Origin: Streptomyces sp. SID486
GTDB lineage: Bacteria > Actinomycetota > Actinomycetes > Streptomycetales > Streptomycetaceae
Assembly: GCF_009865385.1 (NCBI RefSeq)
Contig: NZ_WWJT01000748.1
Span: 62,001 to 126,000 of the forward strand
Length of the DNA: 64,000 nt
Direction: 5' to 3'
Shown: positions 35,604 through 45,040 of the stretch, in pieces
Numbering within the stretch: position 1 is the first letter of the stretch
Layout of the letters: every line of letters starts with the position of its first letter
Notes under the pieces: model-generated
What the model saw: only the letters and a program-made list of their open reading frames with translations
Told to the model about the DNA's origin: nothing
Databases searched by the model: none
Translations under genes and position numbers: made by a program

Positions 35604-36018
35604 ATGGCGGATCTGGTTGAGCGGTTGGCGCCGGACGAGTTGTGGGAACTGTTCCGGAGGGTAGTCCCACCGGTGGCGGTCGCACGCCCGCAAGGCGGCG
35701 GCCGTCGGCGGGCAGGCGACCGTGAGACGCTGGCGGCGATCATCTTCGTGCTCACGTCGGACTGCACCTGGCGGCAGCTTCCACTGGTGTTCGGGCCGTG
35801 CTGGCAGACGGTCTACCGGCGGTTCGCCCAGTGGAGCCTCGACCGGGTATGGGCCCGGCTCCACCGCGTCGTCCTCGACGAGCTCGGCACCCGCGGCGAG
35901 TTGGGCTGGTCGCGGTGTGCGATCGACTCGTTCAGCGTTCGGGCGGCAAAAGGGCGCCGCTGACGGGACCGAATCCGACCGACCGCGGCAAGTTGGGTTC
36001 GAAGATCCACCAGATCAC
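35604..36018 (+). pseudogene. IS5-family (IS4811-like) transposase, N-terminal half
   Basis: Starts at ATG 35604 and encodes the usual N-terminal helix-turn-helix domain (LVERLAPDELWELFRRVVPP, SDCTWRQLPLVFG, TVYRRFAQWS) up to AIDSFSVRAAKG, where relatives shift frame into LTGPNPTDRGKLGSK. That second frame is present (35940-36015) but is cut by the insertion of another IS at 36019; nothing of the catalytic half remains after it. The left end of the element probably lies near 35566 (GAGACCGTTTCC). It is a dead remnant. Confidence 0.75.
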
Positions 36019-36893
36019 TGAGCTTCTTCGAGCGGGCCACCGATCGGGTGACGGTCCGTGAAGCGCAACGAGCGAGGCCCCCGGGCAGTTGATCGAGATG
36101 TCTGACGTCTCAACCACGCTGCTCAGGGGCCTCGTTGGTCATCTATCCTGCCGCACTCGACCTGCCACATGCGCTCGTGGAGTGGGTCACCATGCTCATC
36201 GTCACCCGTGAGGGTGACCGTCGCTGCAAGCTCCGTCCGTCCCAGCGCGCGATCGTGGCACTGGTGTACCTGCGCGAGCACACCACCCTGGCGAAGGTCG
36301 CTGCCGGGTTCGGGATCAGCGAGTCCACCGCCCACGCCTACACCAGCGCGGTCATCGACCTCCTCGCCGACCGTGCACCGGGCCTGCTGAAGGTCCTACG
36401 CGAGCAGGATCCGGACTTCGTCCTCCTGGACGGCACGCTCGCCGAGTGCGACCGGGTCGGCGACGGACGGGCCGACTACTCCCACAAGCACCGCCGGCAC
36501 GGGGTGAACGTGCAGGTAATCACCGATCCGGACGGCCGGCTGCTGTGGCTCTCGCCCGCGCTGCCGGGCCGCTCCCACGACCTGACCGCCGCCCGCACCC
36601 ACCGGATCATCCGCATCTGCGAGCGCCAGGGCGTCCCCATCCTGGCCGATCTCGCCTACCAGGGCGGTGGCCCCTGGCTGACCACGGGCATCAAACGCAG
36701 GCCCTTGCGGGAACTCGCCCCTACCGAGAAGACCGTCAACCGGGCTCTGGCCGCGGCACGGGCACCGGTTGAGCGCGGCGTGGCCTGCCTGAAGTCCTGG
36801 CGGATCTTCCGCAGGTCCCGCTGCAGCCCCAACCGCATGACGTCAATCGCCAAAGCCATTCTCACCCTGGAGCGGCAACGCTGAAGAAGCTCA
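36019..36893 (+). mobile_element. IS5-family element inserted into another IS
   Basis: Bounded by 11-bp inverted repeats (TGAGCTTCTTC at 36019-36029 and GAAGAAGCTCA at 36883-36893) around one intact transposase. It interrupts the IS4811-like transposase. No target duplication is visible, perhaps because the right-hand portion of the host IS has been lost. Confidence 0.75.
36135..36884 (+). CDS. IS5-family DDE transposase
   Basis: A 249-residue protein with helix-turn-helix ([20 protein letters not shown]) and DDE_Tnp_4 core: [25 protein letters not shown] and [17 protein letters not shown]. Its arrangement is the same as that of the broken transposase at 62901-63740, so the two belong to one IS family. 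The frame is intact and length normal for the group. Confidence 0.85.
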   Translation: MVIYPAALDLPHALVEWVTMLIVTREGDRRCKLRPSQRAIVALVYLREHTTLAKVAAGFGISESTAHAYTSAVIDLLADRAPGLLKVLREQDPDFVLLDGTLAECDRVGDGRADYSHKHRRHGVNVQVITDPDGRLLWLSPALPGRSHDLTAARTHRIIRICERQGVPILADLAYQGGGPWLTTGIKRRPLRELAPTEKTVNRALAAARAPVERGVACLKSWRIFRRSRCSPNRMTSIAKAILTLERQR

Positions 36894-37348
36894 TTGATTG
36901 GTTCTGTGGTGTCCAAGCAAGCGGTTCTCGCCACCTCACCTGGCCTCGCCCCTCGAAGACCGGGCAACCAGGACTGCTGCCGCGGCGCCGCTCGCTCCGG
37001 CCGGACGCTGCACGCGGATAGTCAATCTGTGTCCATGACCTGCTTGCCGCAGTCCCTGTCTATGAGTGATGGTGGGCCCCAGAACACGAGAGGCCGGTGC
37101 TCCCGGCCTGCGAACGTCCTTGAACTGCTACTGGCTGCAGCCAACGCTGACAGGGACACCGGCAGATCCACGTTGGCGCGTGATCTGCCCGCACGACGCC
37201 GGCACCCGCCACTTGGCGGTGCCGGTTTCGTCGTCTCCAAGCCCCGTTGGCCCACATGGCGGACTGCATGGTCCGAATGACGTAACCACAGACAGTGTCA
37301 GTGTCACTTTGACTCATTCGTCATGGCGAAATCGGCATGCTTGCAGCC
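36894..37348. other. No gene supported
   Basis: About 450 bp between the nested IS and the small secreted protein show short overlapping frames only, without recognisable family or good codon bias. The last 60 bp (ACCACAGACAGTGTCAGTG and GTCACTTTGACTCATTCG) are less GC-rich and probably hold the promoter for the gene at 37349. Confidence 0.4.
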
Positions 37349-37876
37349 ATGAGTTCAGATTTGGCACGTGCCCAGACGCGCCCCGCAACGAAGCTCAGGC
37401 AGAGGTTTGGTGCAACGGCGGCAGTCGTTGTGGCGGTCGCCCTCTTCCCCGGTTCTGGAACCGCTCACGCCCAGGACGGCCCGGGGCTTCTCTCTCTCCT
37501 GGATAGCCCTTCGATCACCCTCATCTGCCTCCCCATGGGGCAGGCCGGGCAGGGCAACAAGTTCGCTGGCACACAGAACATCAACTGCAGTCAGAGCGCT
37601 ACCCAGACGCCCCCCGGCAGTGGCGGAGGCAGCTTCGCCACACAGGTCGTCACCGTGCAGCAAACGCTGCCGGCGCATAGCACACAGATCATCGAAGCCC
37701 CCTGCCCTCCCGGCACCACGCTCACGGGCGGCGGATTCGGGAGGGAAACCAATGACATTGAGATCGAGAATTCGGATTCCTTCAGCCCAAACACCTGGCG
37801 AGTCATCGCGACCAACTATGGAGATCTAGAGCGAAATGTCACCGCACAGGCCGTCTGCGCGACGCACACGGCGTGA
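37349..37876 (+). CDS. Small secreted protein of unknown function
   Basis: A 175-residue protein from ATG 37349. Residues 1-41 form a signal peptide with a twin-basic start, hydrophobic core (ATAAVVVAVALFPG) and an AHA-type cleavage site. The mature part has four or five cysteines (ITLICLPMG, NINCSQSA, APCPPGTTLTGGGFG, AVCATHT), suggesting disulfides; the PCPPGTTLTGGGF segment resembles the repeat start of small exported proteins common in actinomycetes and phage tail-like proteins. Upstream lies an AT-richer stretch suited to a promoter. Function is not deducible. It is flanked on both sides by IS remnants and so is a cargo gene of uncertain origin. Confidence 0.7.
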   Translation: MSSDLARAQTRPATKLRQRFGATAAVVVAVALFPGSGTAHAQDGPGLLSLLDSPSITLICLPMGQAGQGNKFAGTQNINCSQSATQTPPGSGGGSFATQVVTVQQTLPAHSTQIIEAPCPPGTTLTGGGFGRETNDIEIENSDSFSPNTWRVIATNYGDLERNVTAQAVCATHTA

Positions 37877-37895
37877 CCTGAACTAAGAGGGTGTC

Positions 37896-38650
37896 TCACG
37901 TGGCAAGTTTCGCGAGCTTTTTGTAGCAGGTCAGGGCAGCAGCCAGGCCGAGGAAGGCACGGAAGTGCGAGCCCTTTCGTTCGTACCGGACGGTCAGGCG
38001 GCGGTAGCCGAAGATCCAAGCGATCGACCGCTCGATCTTCCAGCGGTGCCGACCCAGGCGTTCGCCTGACTCGACGCCTGGCCGCGCGATGCGCGCGACG
38101 AGCCCACGCTCGCGCAGCCAGGCCAGGTGTTCGGCGGAAAAGTACGCCTTATCCGCGCGGAGTTTGACGGGGCGGCGTCGCCGTGGCCCCCGGCGGGACC
38201 GGATGGCGGGGATACCGAGGATGAGCGGCTTGAGGGCCAGGCTGTCGTGCATGTTCGCGCCGGACACGGCGACGGTGAGCGGGACGCCCTGGGCATCGGA
38301 CCGTACGTGCAGCTTGCTGCCCTTCTTGTCGCGATCGACCGGGTTCGGCCCGGTCAGTGATCCCCCCTTTCGGCGCGAACGGAGGCCGCGTCGACGATCG
38401 CCGACGTCCAGTCCACCTCTCCCCGTGCCCCGAGTTCGTCCAGCACCGCCCGGTGGAGTCGACGCCATAGGCTGGCCTCGGTCCATATCGTGAAGCGGCG
38501 ATGCGCGGTGGCGGAGGACGTGCCGAACGTCGGCGGCGGGTGCCGCCAGGCACAGCCGCTAATCGGCACGTACACCACTGCCGTGAACACGGCCCGTTCG
38601 TCACACGGAGCGGTCGAACGCCTCCAGTGCGGCCACGGCCCACGGGAAGC
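37896..38650 (-). pseudogene. IS5-family (IS4811-like) transposase, two-frame, 5' truncated
   Basis: The catalytic half is in one frame (stop at 37896; SLTGPNPVDRDKKGSK, LTVAVSGANMHDSLAL, LRADKAYFSAEH and RHRWKIERSIAWIFGYRRL) and the N-terminal half in another (SGCAWRHPPPTFGTSSATAHRRF to AASVRAERG), joined at the position where these elements use programmed -1 frameshifting (about 38360). The N-terminus is cut near 38640, before the start codon region. The right terminal repeat is visible near 37888 (GAGGGTGTCTCAC) but the left end is gone. Confidence 0.75.
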
Positions 38651-38798
38651 GCTCCGCGGCCGCCAGGACGTCCTTCGCGTCCAGCTCCCCGGCCAGGACC
38701 GGGGCCGGGTCTTGCTCCGGGACCTCTGCCGGGCGGGGGAGTGCGGCTGCTGGAGGTGGGCGAGGAGCAAGGCGCTGAAAGCGGCCCGGCCCCGCCCC

Positions 38799-39329
38799 TC
38801 ATTTGGCGAGTCGGCGGTAGCAGATGAGGGTGCACAGGCGAGGCTGGTGAAGGCAAGGAAGTGTTGGGCTTTGCGTTCGTAGCGGCGGTGGAGTCGGCGA
38901 GCCAGGCCATGGCTCGTTCGATGGTCCAGCGATGTCGACCGAGTCGCTGTGAGTTATCGATGCCCTTGTGCGCGATGCGGTGCTGGATGCCTCGCTGTGC
39001 AGCCATTGCCGAAGGTGACGGTAGTCGTCTCCCTTGTCGCCGTGGAGTTTGGTGGGCCGTCGCCGACGGGGGCCGCGGCGGGAGCGGATCGGCGGTATGC
39101 CCCTCACGAGCGGGACCAGGGCCTGGCTGTCGTGGACGTTGGCGCCGGAGATCCTGACGGACAGGGGCAGACCGGTCCGCTCGGTGATCAGATGGATCTT
39201 CGAGCCGTACTTGCCCCGGTCGACAGGATTCGGACCTGTCAGGTCCCCCTTGCCGCCTTGAGTGTGTCTGTGGGCGCCGATCGCCCCTCGCCGGTGTTCC
39301 GGTGTCGGATGGGGATGATCGGTGCTCAC
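38799..39329 (-). pseudogene. Second IS5-family transposase remnant, C-terminal half with frameshifts
   Basis: Reads LTGPNPVDRGKYGSKIH, LPLSVRISGANVHDSQAL and TKLHGDKGDDYRHLRQWLHSE in one frame, then RLGRHRWTIERAMAWLA in another and finally ICYRRLAK in the first again, so at least two indels are present. Only the catalytic half exists. It abuts a fragment of a TPR regulator at about 39330, showing that an IS-mediated deletion joined the two. Confidence 0.7.
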
Positions 39330-39776
39330 GGCGTCGTACGGGCCGTCTGGCAGCGGCCTTGGCGGCGGCCACCTGACGGGCCCGTTCTTCCAGCTCGCGT
39401 ACCGGAGCGAATCCGCGGTGAGGGGGCAGGGAGCGGAGCAGTGTCCTCAGGTGCTGGTCGCCCCGGGTGGATGACAGGGTGACGGGCCCGTCGAGGAACT
39501 GGTGCCAGGTGGCGCAGGCGGCATCGATGTGGCGCATGCTCATCTGCCGGTCGGCGATGACGCCGAGGCAGTGCAGGCGGCCCTGACGCTCCAGCGGGGA
39601 GCGATGGCCGTTGGAGCGGCGCAGGGCGGCGATGGATCCCTCTCGGTCTCCGAGGTGCCAGCGCACCTGCCCCTCGTGGAAGGCCAGTGCGGCCCGGTCG
39701 TAGCCGCCTACCGCGTCGCGTCGGTCGTCGGCGCGGGACAGTGCGGCCTCGGCCTGGTGGGGCCCTTGACTACTCC
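39330..39776 (-). pseudogene. C-terminal fragment of a TPR-type XRE regulator
   Basis: About 145 codons (AEAALSRADDRRDAVGGYDR, FHEGQVRWHLGDREGSIAAL, LLRSLPPHRGFAPVRELEE) match the helical repeat region of Streptomyces tetratricopeptide/XRE-type regulators. The N-terminal DNA-binding domain is absent and no start codon fits, so it is a fragment left by IS activity. The GlxA-type regulator gene ends immediately beside it. Confidence 0.6.
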
Positions 39777-40733
39777 TCAGGGGCGGAAGTTGCGGCGGTA
39801 GGTGTCGGGTGAGACGCCGACGCTGCGGTGGAAGTGGCGGCGCAGGGTGGTGGCGGTGCCCATGCCGGTGGCCACGGCGATGGTGTCCACGGTGGCGTTG
39901 GTGGTCTCCAGCAGTTCCTGAGCGTGGTGGATGCGCTGGGTGTGGAGCCACTGCAGAGGCGTGGTGCCGGTGAGGTGCTTGAAGTGGCGGCCGAGGTTGC
40001 GTGAGCTCATGCGGGCCTGGCGGGCCAGATCCTCTACAGTGAGCGGCTGGTCCAGTCGCTCCAGCGCCCAGGGGAAGAGCTCGCCCAGAGGGTGGTGCCC
40101 CGGGGTGGGTACCGGGGTTGCGATGAACTGGGCCTGGCCGCCGTCGCGGTGTGGCGGGATGACGAGACGGCGGGCGATCTTGTTGGCGATGGCCGAGCCG
40201 TGGTCGAGGCGGACCAGATGCAGGCACAGGTCCATGGCGGCGGCCTTGCCCGCGGAGGTGAGGACGTCGCCGTTGTCGACGTAGAGGACGTCTGGATCGA
40301 CGGTGGCCGCTGGGTGGCGCCGGGCCAGTTCCCGAGTGTGGGCCCAGTGTGTGGTGACGCGCCTGCCGTCGAGTAGTCCTGCCGCGCCCAGGACGAAGGC
40401 GCCTGTGCAGAGTGAGGCCAGGCGGGCGCCGGCCGCGTGAGCGGCGCGCACTGCCTTGACCAGTTCGGCGGGCGGTTCACGATCCGTGTCGGCCCAGCCG
40501 GGGACGATGACCGTGTCCGCGTGCGTGAGGTGGTCGAGTCCCCGGTCGGGTTCCAGACCGAAGCGGCCGATGCGCACCGGACCGTTTCCGCAGAGGGAGA
40601 AGTCGTACCAGGGGTCCACGATGTGGGTCAGGTCGGCCCCGAAGACTTCGACGGCCACGGAGAGTTCGTAGTGGAGCATGCCGTCGGTGACGGCCAGCGC
40701 GACAGTGGGCATGTCCGAAACTGTACGTCGCAT
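39777..40733 (-). CDS. GlxA-family AraC-type transcriptional regulator
   Basis: A 318-residue protein (start ATG 40731-40733 chosen; 40710-40712 is an alternative). The N-terminal two thirds form a DJ-1/PfpI-like domain: VALAVTDGMLHYELSVAVEVF, then ASLCTGAFVLGAAGLLDGRRVTTHW with the nucleophile-elbow cysteine. The C-terminal third holds two AraC helix-turn-helix motifs (TVEDLARQARMSSRNLGRHF and VDTIAVATGMGTATTLRRHF). It is divergent, across 107 bp, from the oxidoreductase-like gene at 40841, which it probably regulates. Ligand unknown. The 3' end reaches right to a regulator fragment but the last residues (SPDTYRRNFRP) are canonical, so the gene is complete. Confidence 0.85.
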   Translation of the reverse strand: MRRTVSDMPTVALAVTDGMLHYELSVAVEVFGADLTHIVDPWYDFSLCGNGPVRIGRFGLEPDRGLDHLTHADTVIVPGWADTDREPPAELVKAVRAAHAAGARLASLCTGAFVLGAAGLLDGRRVTTHWAHTRELARRHPAATVDPDVLYVDNGDVLTSAGKAAAMDLCLHLVRLDHGSAIANKIARRLVIPPHRDGGQAQFIATPVPTPGHHPLGELFPWALERLDQPLTVEDLARQARMSSRNLGRHFKHLTGTTPLQWLHTQRIHHAQELLETTNATVDTIAVATGMGTATTLRRHFHRSVGVSPDTYRRNFRP

Positions 40734-40840
40734 GTCGTTTCCGACGCTCGTGCGGAGTGCTGCCACGAGGACAGGATGTGGTTGTCAGGCCGCAGCGGAT
40801 CGACATCGCAGCGGGCGTTCACGGGCACGGGAGCGGTCTC

Positions 40841-41884
40841 ATGGGGTCAGGTCAGCTGGTGGCGGTGTTCGGTGCGTACGGTCACACCGGGCGGTTCGTG
40901 GTGGCGGAGCTGGCCGCGCGGGGGTTCGTCCCGGTGCCGTGCGGGCGCAACGCGCAGGCTCTGGAGGAACTGGCCGGCGAGTACCGGCTGGAGGCCCGGG
41001 TGGCGTCGGTCGAGGACGTGGCCTCCCTGGACCGGGCCCTTGCGGGAACGGCGGCGGTCATCAACTGCGCCGGTCCCTTCGCCTCGACCACCGGCCCCGT
41101 GATCGAGACTGCACTGCGCGCGGGCATCCCGTACCTGGACGTCGCCGCCGAACTCGAGGCTAACTTGGACACCTTCGCCCGCTACCGCGAGCGGGCCCGG
41201 GACGCAGGAGCGGTGATCGTCCCGGCCATGGCCTTCTTCGGCGGTCTCGGCGACCTGCTCACCACCGCGGCGATGGGCGACTGGACCCAAGCTGACGAGG
41301 CACACATCGCCTACGCGCTCAGCAGCTGGCACCCCACCGCCGGAACCCGGCTCTCGGGCGCGGTCTCCCGCGAGCGGCGCGGCGCCAACCGCCTGCGCTA
41401 CAGAGGCGGAGCGTGGGAACGTCGCACCGACGACGCGCCCACCCTGGAGTGGAGCTTCCCGGATCCGATGGGACCGCGTCCGGTGATCGGGGAGTTCACG
41501 ATGGCGGACGTCGTCACTGTTTCCCAGCACCTGTCCATCCCCGACGTGACCACCTACATGACCACCGAGGCGGTCCGCGACGTCGCCGCCCCCAACACAC
41601 CGGCCCCGACCGCCGCCGACAAGAGCGGGCGCTCCGACCAGACCTTCCTCGTCGACGTCGTCGTGCGCTCGGACAGAGCCCAACGCCGGGCCACGGCCAG
41701 CGGCCAGGACATTTACGCCGTCACCGCACCCCTTGTCGCCGAGGCCCTCGAGCGCGTCCTGACCGGCCGCATCAAGACCCCTGGCGTGGCCTCCGCCGGC
41801 GAGATCTTCGACGCCTCAGATTTCCTGCAGGCGCTCGCACCGCACATCGCACTCGACCTGAACCCGCAGAAGCAGACTGCCTGA
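40841..41884 (+). CDS. Saccharopine dehydrogenase-like / NAD(P)-binding enoyl-reductase-like protein
   Basis: A 347-residue protein starting at ATG 40841. The N-terminus is a Rossmann fold (VAVFGAYGHTGRFVVAELAARG, GxxGxxG-type at residues about 9-15), followed by AVINCAGPFAST, ALRAGIPYLDVAAEL and VPAMAFFGGLGDLL, the order seen in saccharopine dehydrogenase-like and trans-acting enoyl reductase-like proteins. The C-terminal part ends LERVLTGRIKTPGVASAGEIFD. It is a soluble NAD(P)-dependent oxidoreductase of unknown substrate, divergent from the GlxA-family regulator. A longer frame starting at 40757 is rejected since it would overlap the regulator's promoter. Confidence 0.75.
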   Translation: MGSGQLVAVFGAYGHTGRFVVAELAARGFVPVPCGRNAQALEELAGEYRLEARVASVEDVASLDRALAGTAAVINCAGPFASTTGPVIETALRAGIPYLDVAAELEANLDTFARYRERARDAGAVIVPAMAFFGGLGDLLTTAAMGDWTQADEAHIAYALSSWHPTAGTRLSGAVSRERRGANRLRYRGGAWERRTDDAPTLEWSFPDPMGPRPVIGEFTMADVVTVSQHLSIPDVTTYMTTEAVRDVAAPNTPAPTAADKSGRSDQTFLVDVVVRSDRAQRRATASGQDIYAVTAPLVAEALERVLTGRIKTPGVASAGEIFDASDFLQALAPHIALDLNPQKQTA

Positions 41885-42012
41885 CATCAGCCGTCCGCCC
41901 GGCTGTCGGGGTGCGCCTCAGCGAACGACGACATAGGCGCCGGCGTTCCTCGTTGGATTCCCTCACCTTCCGGGGCGCTGTCCGACGCGCTGAACAACCG
42001 CTGCCAAAAAAC

Positions 42013-42750
42013 GGGTTCTGGCTCAGGTTCTGTGACGGGGCCACGCTGAGTGCCGGCTGAGCTTCTCCGGGCAGTGCGTGAAGTCGCCCGAAAATCAGCC
42101 GTGGTCAAGACATCTGCTGACAGTTCGGGTCCGTGGAAGAGATCGTGCCCCGGTTGAAGGAGCTGTTGTTCCCGTCGATCGCGGACGTCGCGGTGCTGTC
42201 GGTGGACGTGAGCATCGCGATGGTGCGGGTCGACGCGGAATGCACTGCGAACGGTGCCGCCTGCCCAGCGTGCCGGGTCCGGTCGAACCGGGTTCATGGT
42301 TCCTACCTGCGGTTTCCCGCTGATGTGCCCAGCGCCGGACGAAGCGTTGTTCTTCAGCTGAGGGTCCGCCGGTTCGCCTGCCGGAACTCGGAATGCACCC
42401 GCCGCACCTTCGTCGAGCAGATACCCGGTCTGACCCGTCGGCACGGTCAGCGAACCGAGCGGCTGCGCGCGACGCTGGCCGCGGTCGGTCTCGCCCTGGC
42501 GGGCCGTGCCGGCGCCCGCCTGAGCTCCGCGCTCGGGGTCTGCGTCAGCCGGAGCACCGTCCGGCGCCTGGTCGACGCCCTTCCCGAGCCGGAAGTGCCC
42601 GCCCCGCGTGTGGTCGGCGTTGACGAGTACGCCACCCGCAAGGGCCGCCACTACGGCACCGTTCTCGTAGACGTCGAGACCCGCCGCCCTGTCGACCTGC
42701 TGCCCGACCGGGAGGCATCGAGCCTGGCGGCCTGGCTCGCCGATCCCCAT
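42013..42750 (+). pseudogene. ISL3-family element, left end and N-terminal half of transposase
   Basis: The left end (GGTTCTGGCTCAGG at 42013) resembles the ends of the complete ISL3 element at 54842-57176. The transposase starts at about 42133 and matches that element closely ([75 protein letters not shown]) including the zinc-binding cysteines (CPACR, CRNSEC). After ASSLAAWLA near 42748 homology stops and unrelated sequence follows, so the catalytic remainder and right end are deleted. Confidence 0.8.
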
Positions 42751-42846
42751 GAGGGGTGCGGCACGCCACAGGATGGTTCGGTGCTCACGGCAGCCCTTCA
42801 CGCCCCGTGCGCACTCCTCGCCCTCCGCCGCGTCGGACGGTGTTGA

Positions 42847-43228
42847 TCACGTCCGTGCCCCACGCCCGTGCCGCACAACCAGCTCCGCGGTCCCCCTCCC
42901 GCCGCTGAGTGCGCCACGGCACCGAAAGTGCTTCGCTTCTGCTTCCGCTCCGGCCCGCCGCCCTTGGTGGCTCGGTCCAGCGCGCGGACGCCCTCGTCGG
43001 CAGGCACGGCGGTCAATGCCGCAGTCCGGCTACCCGGGCGGGGCGGCGCGCGCGGGGATGCGGGCGGTGAACGCGCGTCCCGCCGAGCCCACCACTGCCT
43101 GCCCGCGTACGGCCACGGCGGTGGGTTTGGGAGGATGTCCGGCGGCCATCCGTACCGGGGTCCGCCGCATCGCGCGGGTCCGGGATTCCGCGGGCGGCGA
43201 GAGGTGAGACGCGGAAGACAGGAGCGGA
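42847..43228. other. No gene supported upstream of the YdcF gene
   Basis: About 380 bp after the truncated ISL3 element contain no convincing frame on either strand. The final 30 bp carry the GGAG Shine-Dalgarno (43221-43224) of the next gene. Confidence 0.4.
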
Positions 43229-44236
43229 GTGCGATTCGTGCCGGAGTACCCGGAGTACGTCGCCGCGGCAGTGTTAGCCGTGGGCGGGATCATCAGCGCT
43301 CTGCCGGCACCGCACAGGTTTTCCACTGCCGTGCTGTTCTGCCTCGCGGTGACCTCCACCGGGCTCGGCGTGGCCGCCCGGAGTACGGAAAGCCACGGCA
43401 CCCTCGACGTGGTGCTCGCCGTCGCCGCCCTGCTCGTGGCGCTGGTGCTGGGCCTGCTGCTGCTGGCCGACGGCGTCCTCCTGGTCCGGCGGTACGGGCC
43501 GCAGCCAGTCCCGCTGGCAAGTGGGACCGCCGGCTGCGCGGTGCTGGCGGTGCTCGGACTCGACGCGGTCTTCCACGCGGTCGGCGGTGAGGTGCTGCGT
43601 GCCCTCGTGGTGGCGGTGAACGCGACCGCGGGATACCTGACCCTGCTCTTCCTCGTCTTCACGGGTCACGTGATCGTCCGGGGCCGCAGAGCCCCGCTAC
43701 CGGGGACCACCCATGTCGTCGTCCTGGGAGCCGGGCTCGACAGAGACCGGCCCGGCCCGCTGTTGGCCCGGAGGCTGGACAGTGCCTTGGCAGTCGACGC
43801 CCCGGGCGCACCGGGCACCCAAGGGGTGGTGTTCGTCGTCTCGGGCGGCCAGGGCGGCGACGAGGTCCGCTCTGAAGCGGACGCCATGGCCGACTACCTG
43901 GGCGACCGCGGCGTGGCCGCCGACCGGATCGTGCGCGAGAACCGCTCCGTCAACACCGGGCAGAACCTCCGCTTCAGCGTGGCCCTGATGGAGCACAGCG
44001 ATCCCGGCCACCGTGCCACGGTGGTCACCAGCAACTTCCACGTCTACCGCACGGCCCTGCTCGCCTCACGTCTTGGCGTCCCCGTGCGCGTGGTGGGTGC
44101 GCCGACCTCCCCGGCCTACTGGCTTGCCGCGACCCTGCGCGAGTTCGCTGCCGTCCTGTGGCTGGACCGGCTTCCCCTGGTCGGACTCAGCCTGCTGCTG
44201 GCCGTGCCCGTGGTCACGGCGATCTTCTGGCGCTGA
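43229..44236 (+). CDS. YdcF/DUF218-family membrane protein
   Basis: A 335-residue protein from GTG 43229 (GGAG at 43221). The first 155 residues hold four hydrophobic segments (AAAVLAVGGIISAL; AVLFCLAVTSTGLGVAA; VVLAVAALLVALVLGLLLLA; LTLLFLVFTGHVIV), followed by a cytoplasmic or extracytoplasmic DUF218 domain: HVVVLGAGLD, VVFVVSGGQGGDEVRSEADAM, NTGQNLRFS and VVTSNFHVYRTALLA, the SGG...E...N...SNFHxxR pattern of YdcF/SanA/ElyC proteins. A last hydrophobic helix ends the protein. Relatives affect envelope integrity and lipid-carrier metabolism. It stands alone, with IS remnants upstream and a regulator fragment downstream. Confidence 0.85.
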   Translation: MRFVPEYPEYVAAAVLAVGGIISALPAPHRFSTAVLFCLAVTSTGLGVAARSTESHGTLDVVLAVAALLVALVLGLLLLADGVLLVRRYGPQPVPLASGTAGCAVLAVLGLDAVFHAVGGEVLRALVVAVNATAGYLTLLFLVFTGHVIVRGRRAPLPGTTHVVVLGAGLDRDRPGPLLARRLDSALAVDAPGAPGTQGVVFVVSGGQGGDEVRSEADAMADYLGDRGVAADRIVRENRSVNTGQNLRFSVALMEHSDPGHRATVVTSNFHVYRTALLASRLGVPVRVVGAPTSPAYWLAATLREFAAVLWLDRLPLVGLSLLLAVPVVTAIFWR

Positions 44237-44318
44237 GGCGCCCGGGAGGGCCGGAGGGCGTTGCAGAGGGCTCGGTGGCGGGCATTTCCGGCCGTGATGT
44301 CTTACGCCGGCCGAGCGG

Positions 44319-44946
44319 GTGCTGCTGGTGGCCGTCCACCAGCGAACGAACCTCACGTCGTCCCCGATCGAGGCGGCCCGGCAGGTCGCGCCACCGCCTC
44401 CGCCGCTCCCGGACGACCCGGCCGCACGCGCGCTCGCCGAGACCGTCCGAACCTCCGGTGACGCGCTGGACGGCGTCGCCTCGACCCTCGATCCCGCCGT
44501 GCCGTCCGCCGCGGCGGACGTGTTCCACGCGGCGCCACGGGTCGTCGTGGCGGCGCCCGGCCTGTCCACCGCCGTCGCCCTCGACGCGGCCTACCGCCTG
44601 CGCGCCCTCGGATGCGTAGTCGGCGCTCCAGCCGACCCGCTCACCGCACAACTCGCCGCCGCCCAACTCCCCCCGGGACGGAGTCTGCCTCGCGGTCAGC
44701 CATACGGGAGCGACGCGCACCACCGTCGACACCGCCCGCCGGGCCGGGGCCGCCGTGGTGGCCCTCACCAGCTACGCCCGCTCATCACTCAGCGACACCA
44801 GCACCCATGTCCTCGTCGCCGGCGGTCAGGACATCGTCTTCGCCGCGGTCGACGCCCTCACCCACACCCTGATGGCTCTGCGCCCCACAGCGGCCCGGCG
44901 CCACCTCGACTTCTCCGCCGACATCACCGCCGACCACGCCTACTGA
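44319..44946 (+). pseudogene. RpiR/MurR-family regulator remnant with SIS domain, frameshifted
   Basis: The first part (LAETVRTSGDALDGVASTLD, RVVVAAPGLSTAVALDAAYRL, GAPADPLTAQLAAAQL) and, after a frameshift near 44680, the second (VDTARRAGAAVVALTSY, SSLSDTSTHVLVAGGQD) read together as the SIS sugar-phosphate-binding half of an RpiR-type regulator. The N-terminal helix-turn-helix is missing. Both truncation and frameshift mark it as a pseudogene. Confidence 0.65.
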
Positions 44947-45040
44947 GACCGTCGTACGGGCCGTCCGGTGCACCCGGGGGCACCCGGGAGTCCGGGCGGG
45001 GGCGGTCCGGTGCCGCGCAGGGTGATCGCGTCAGCCGTCG

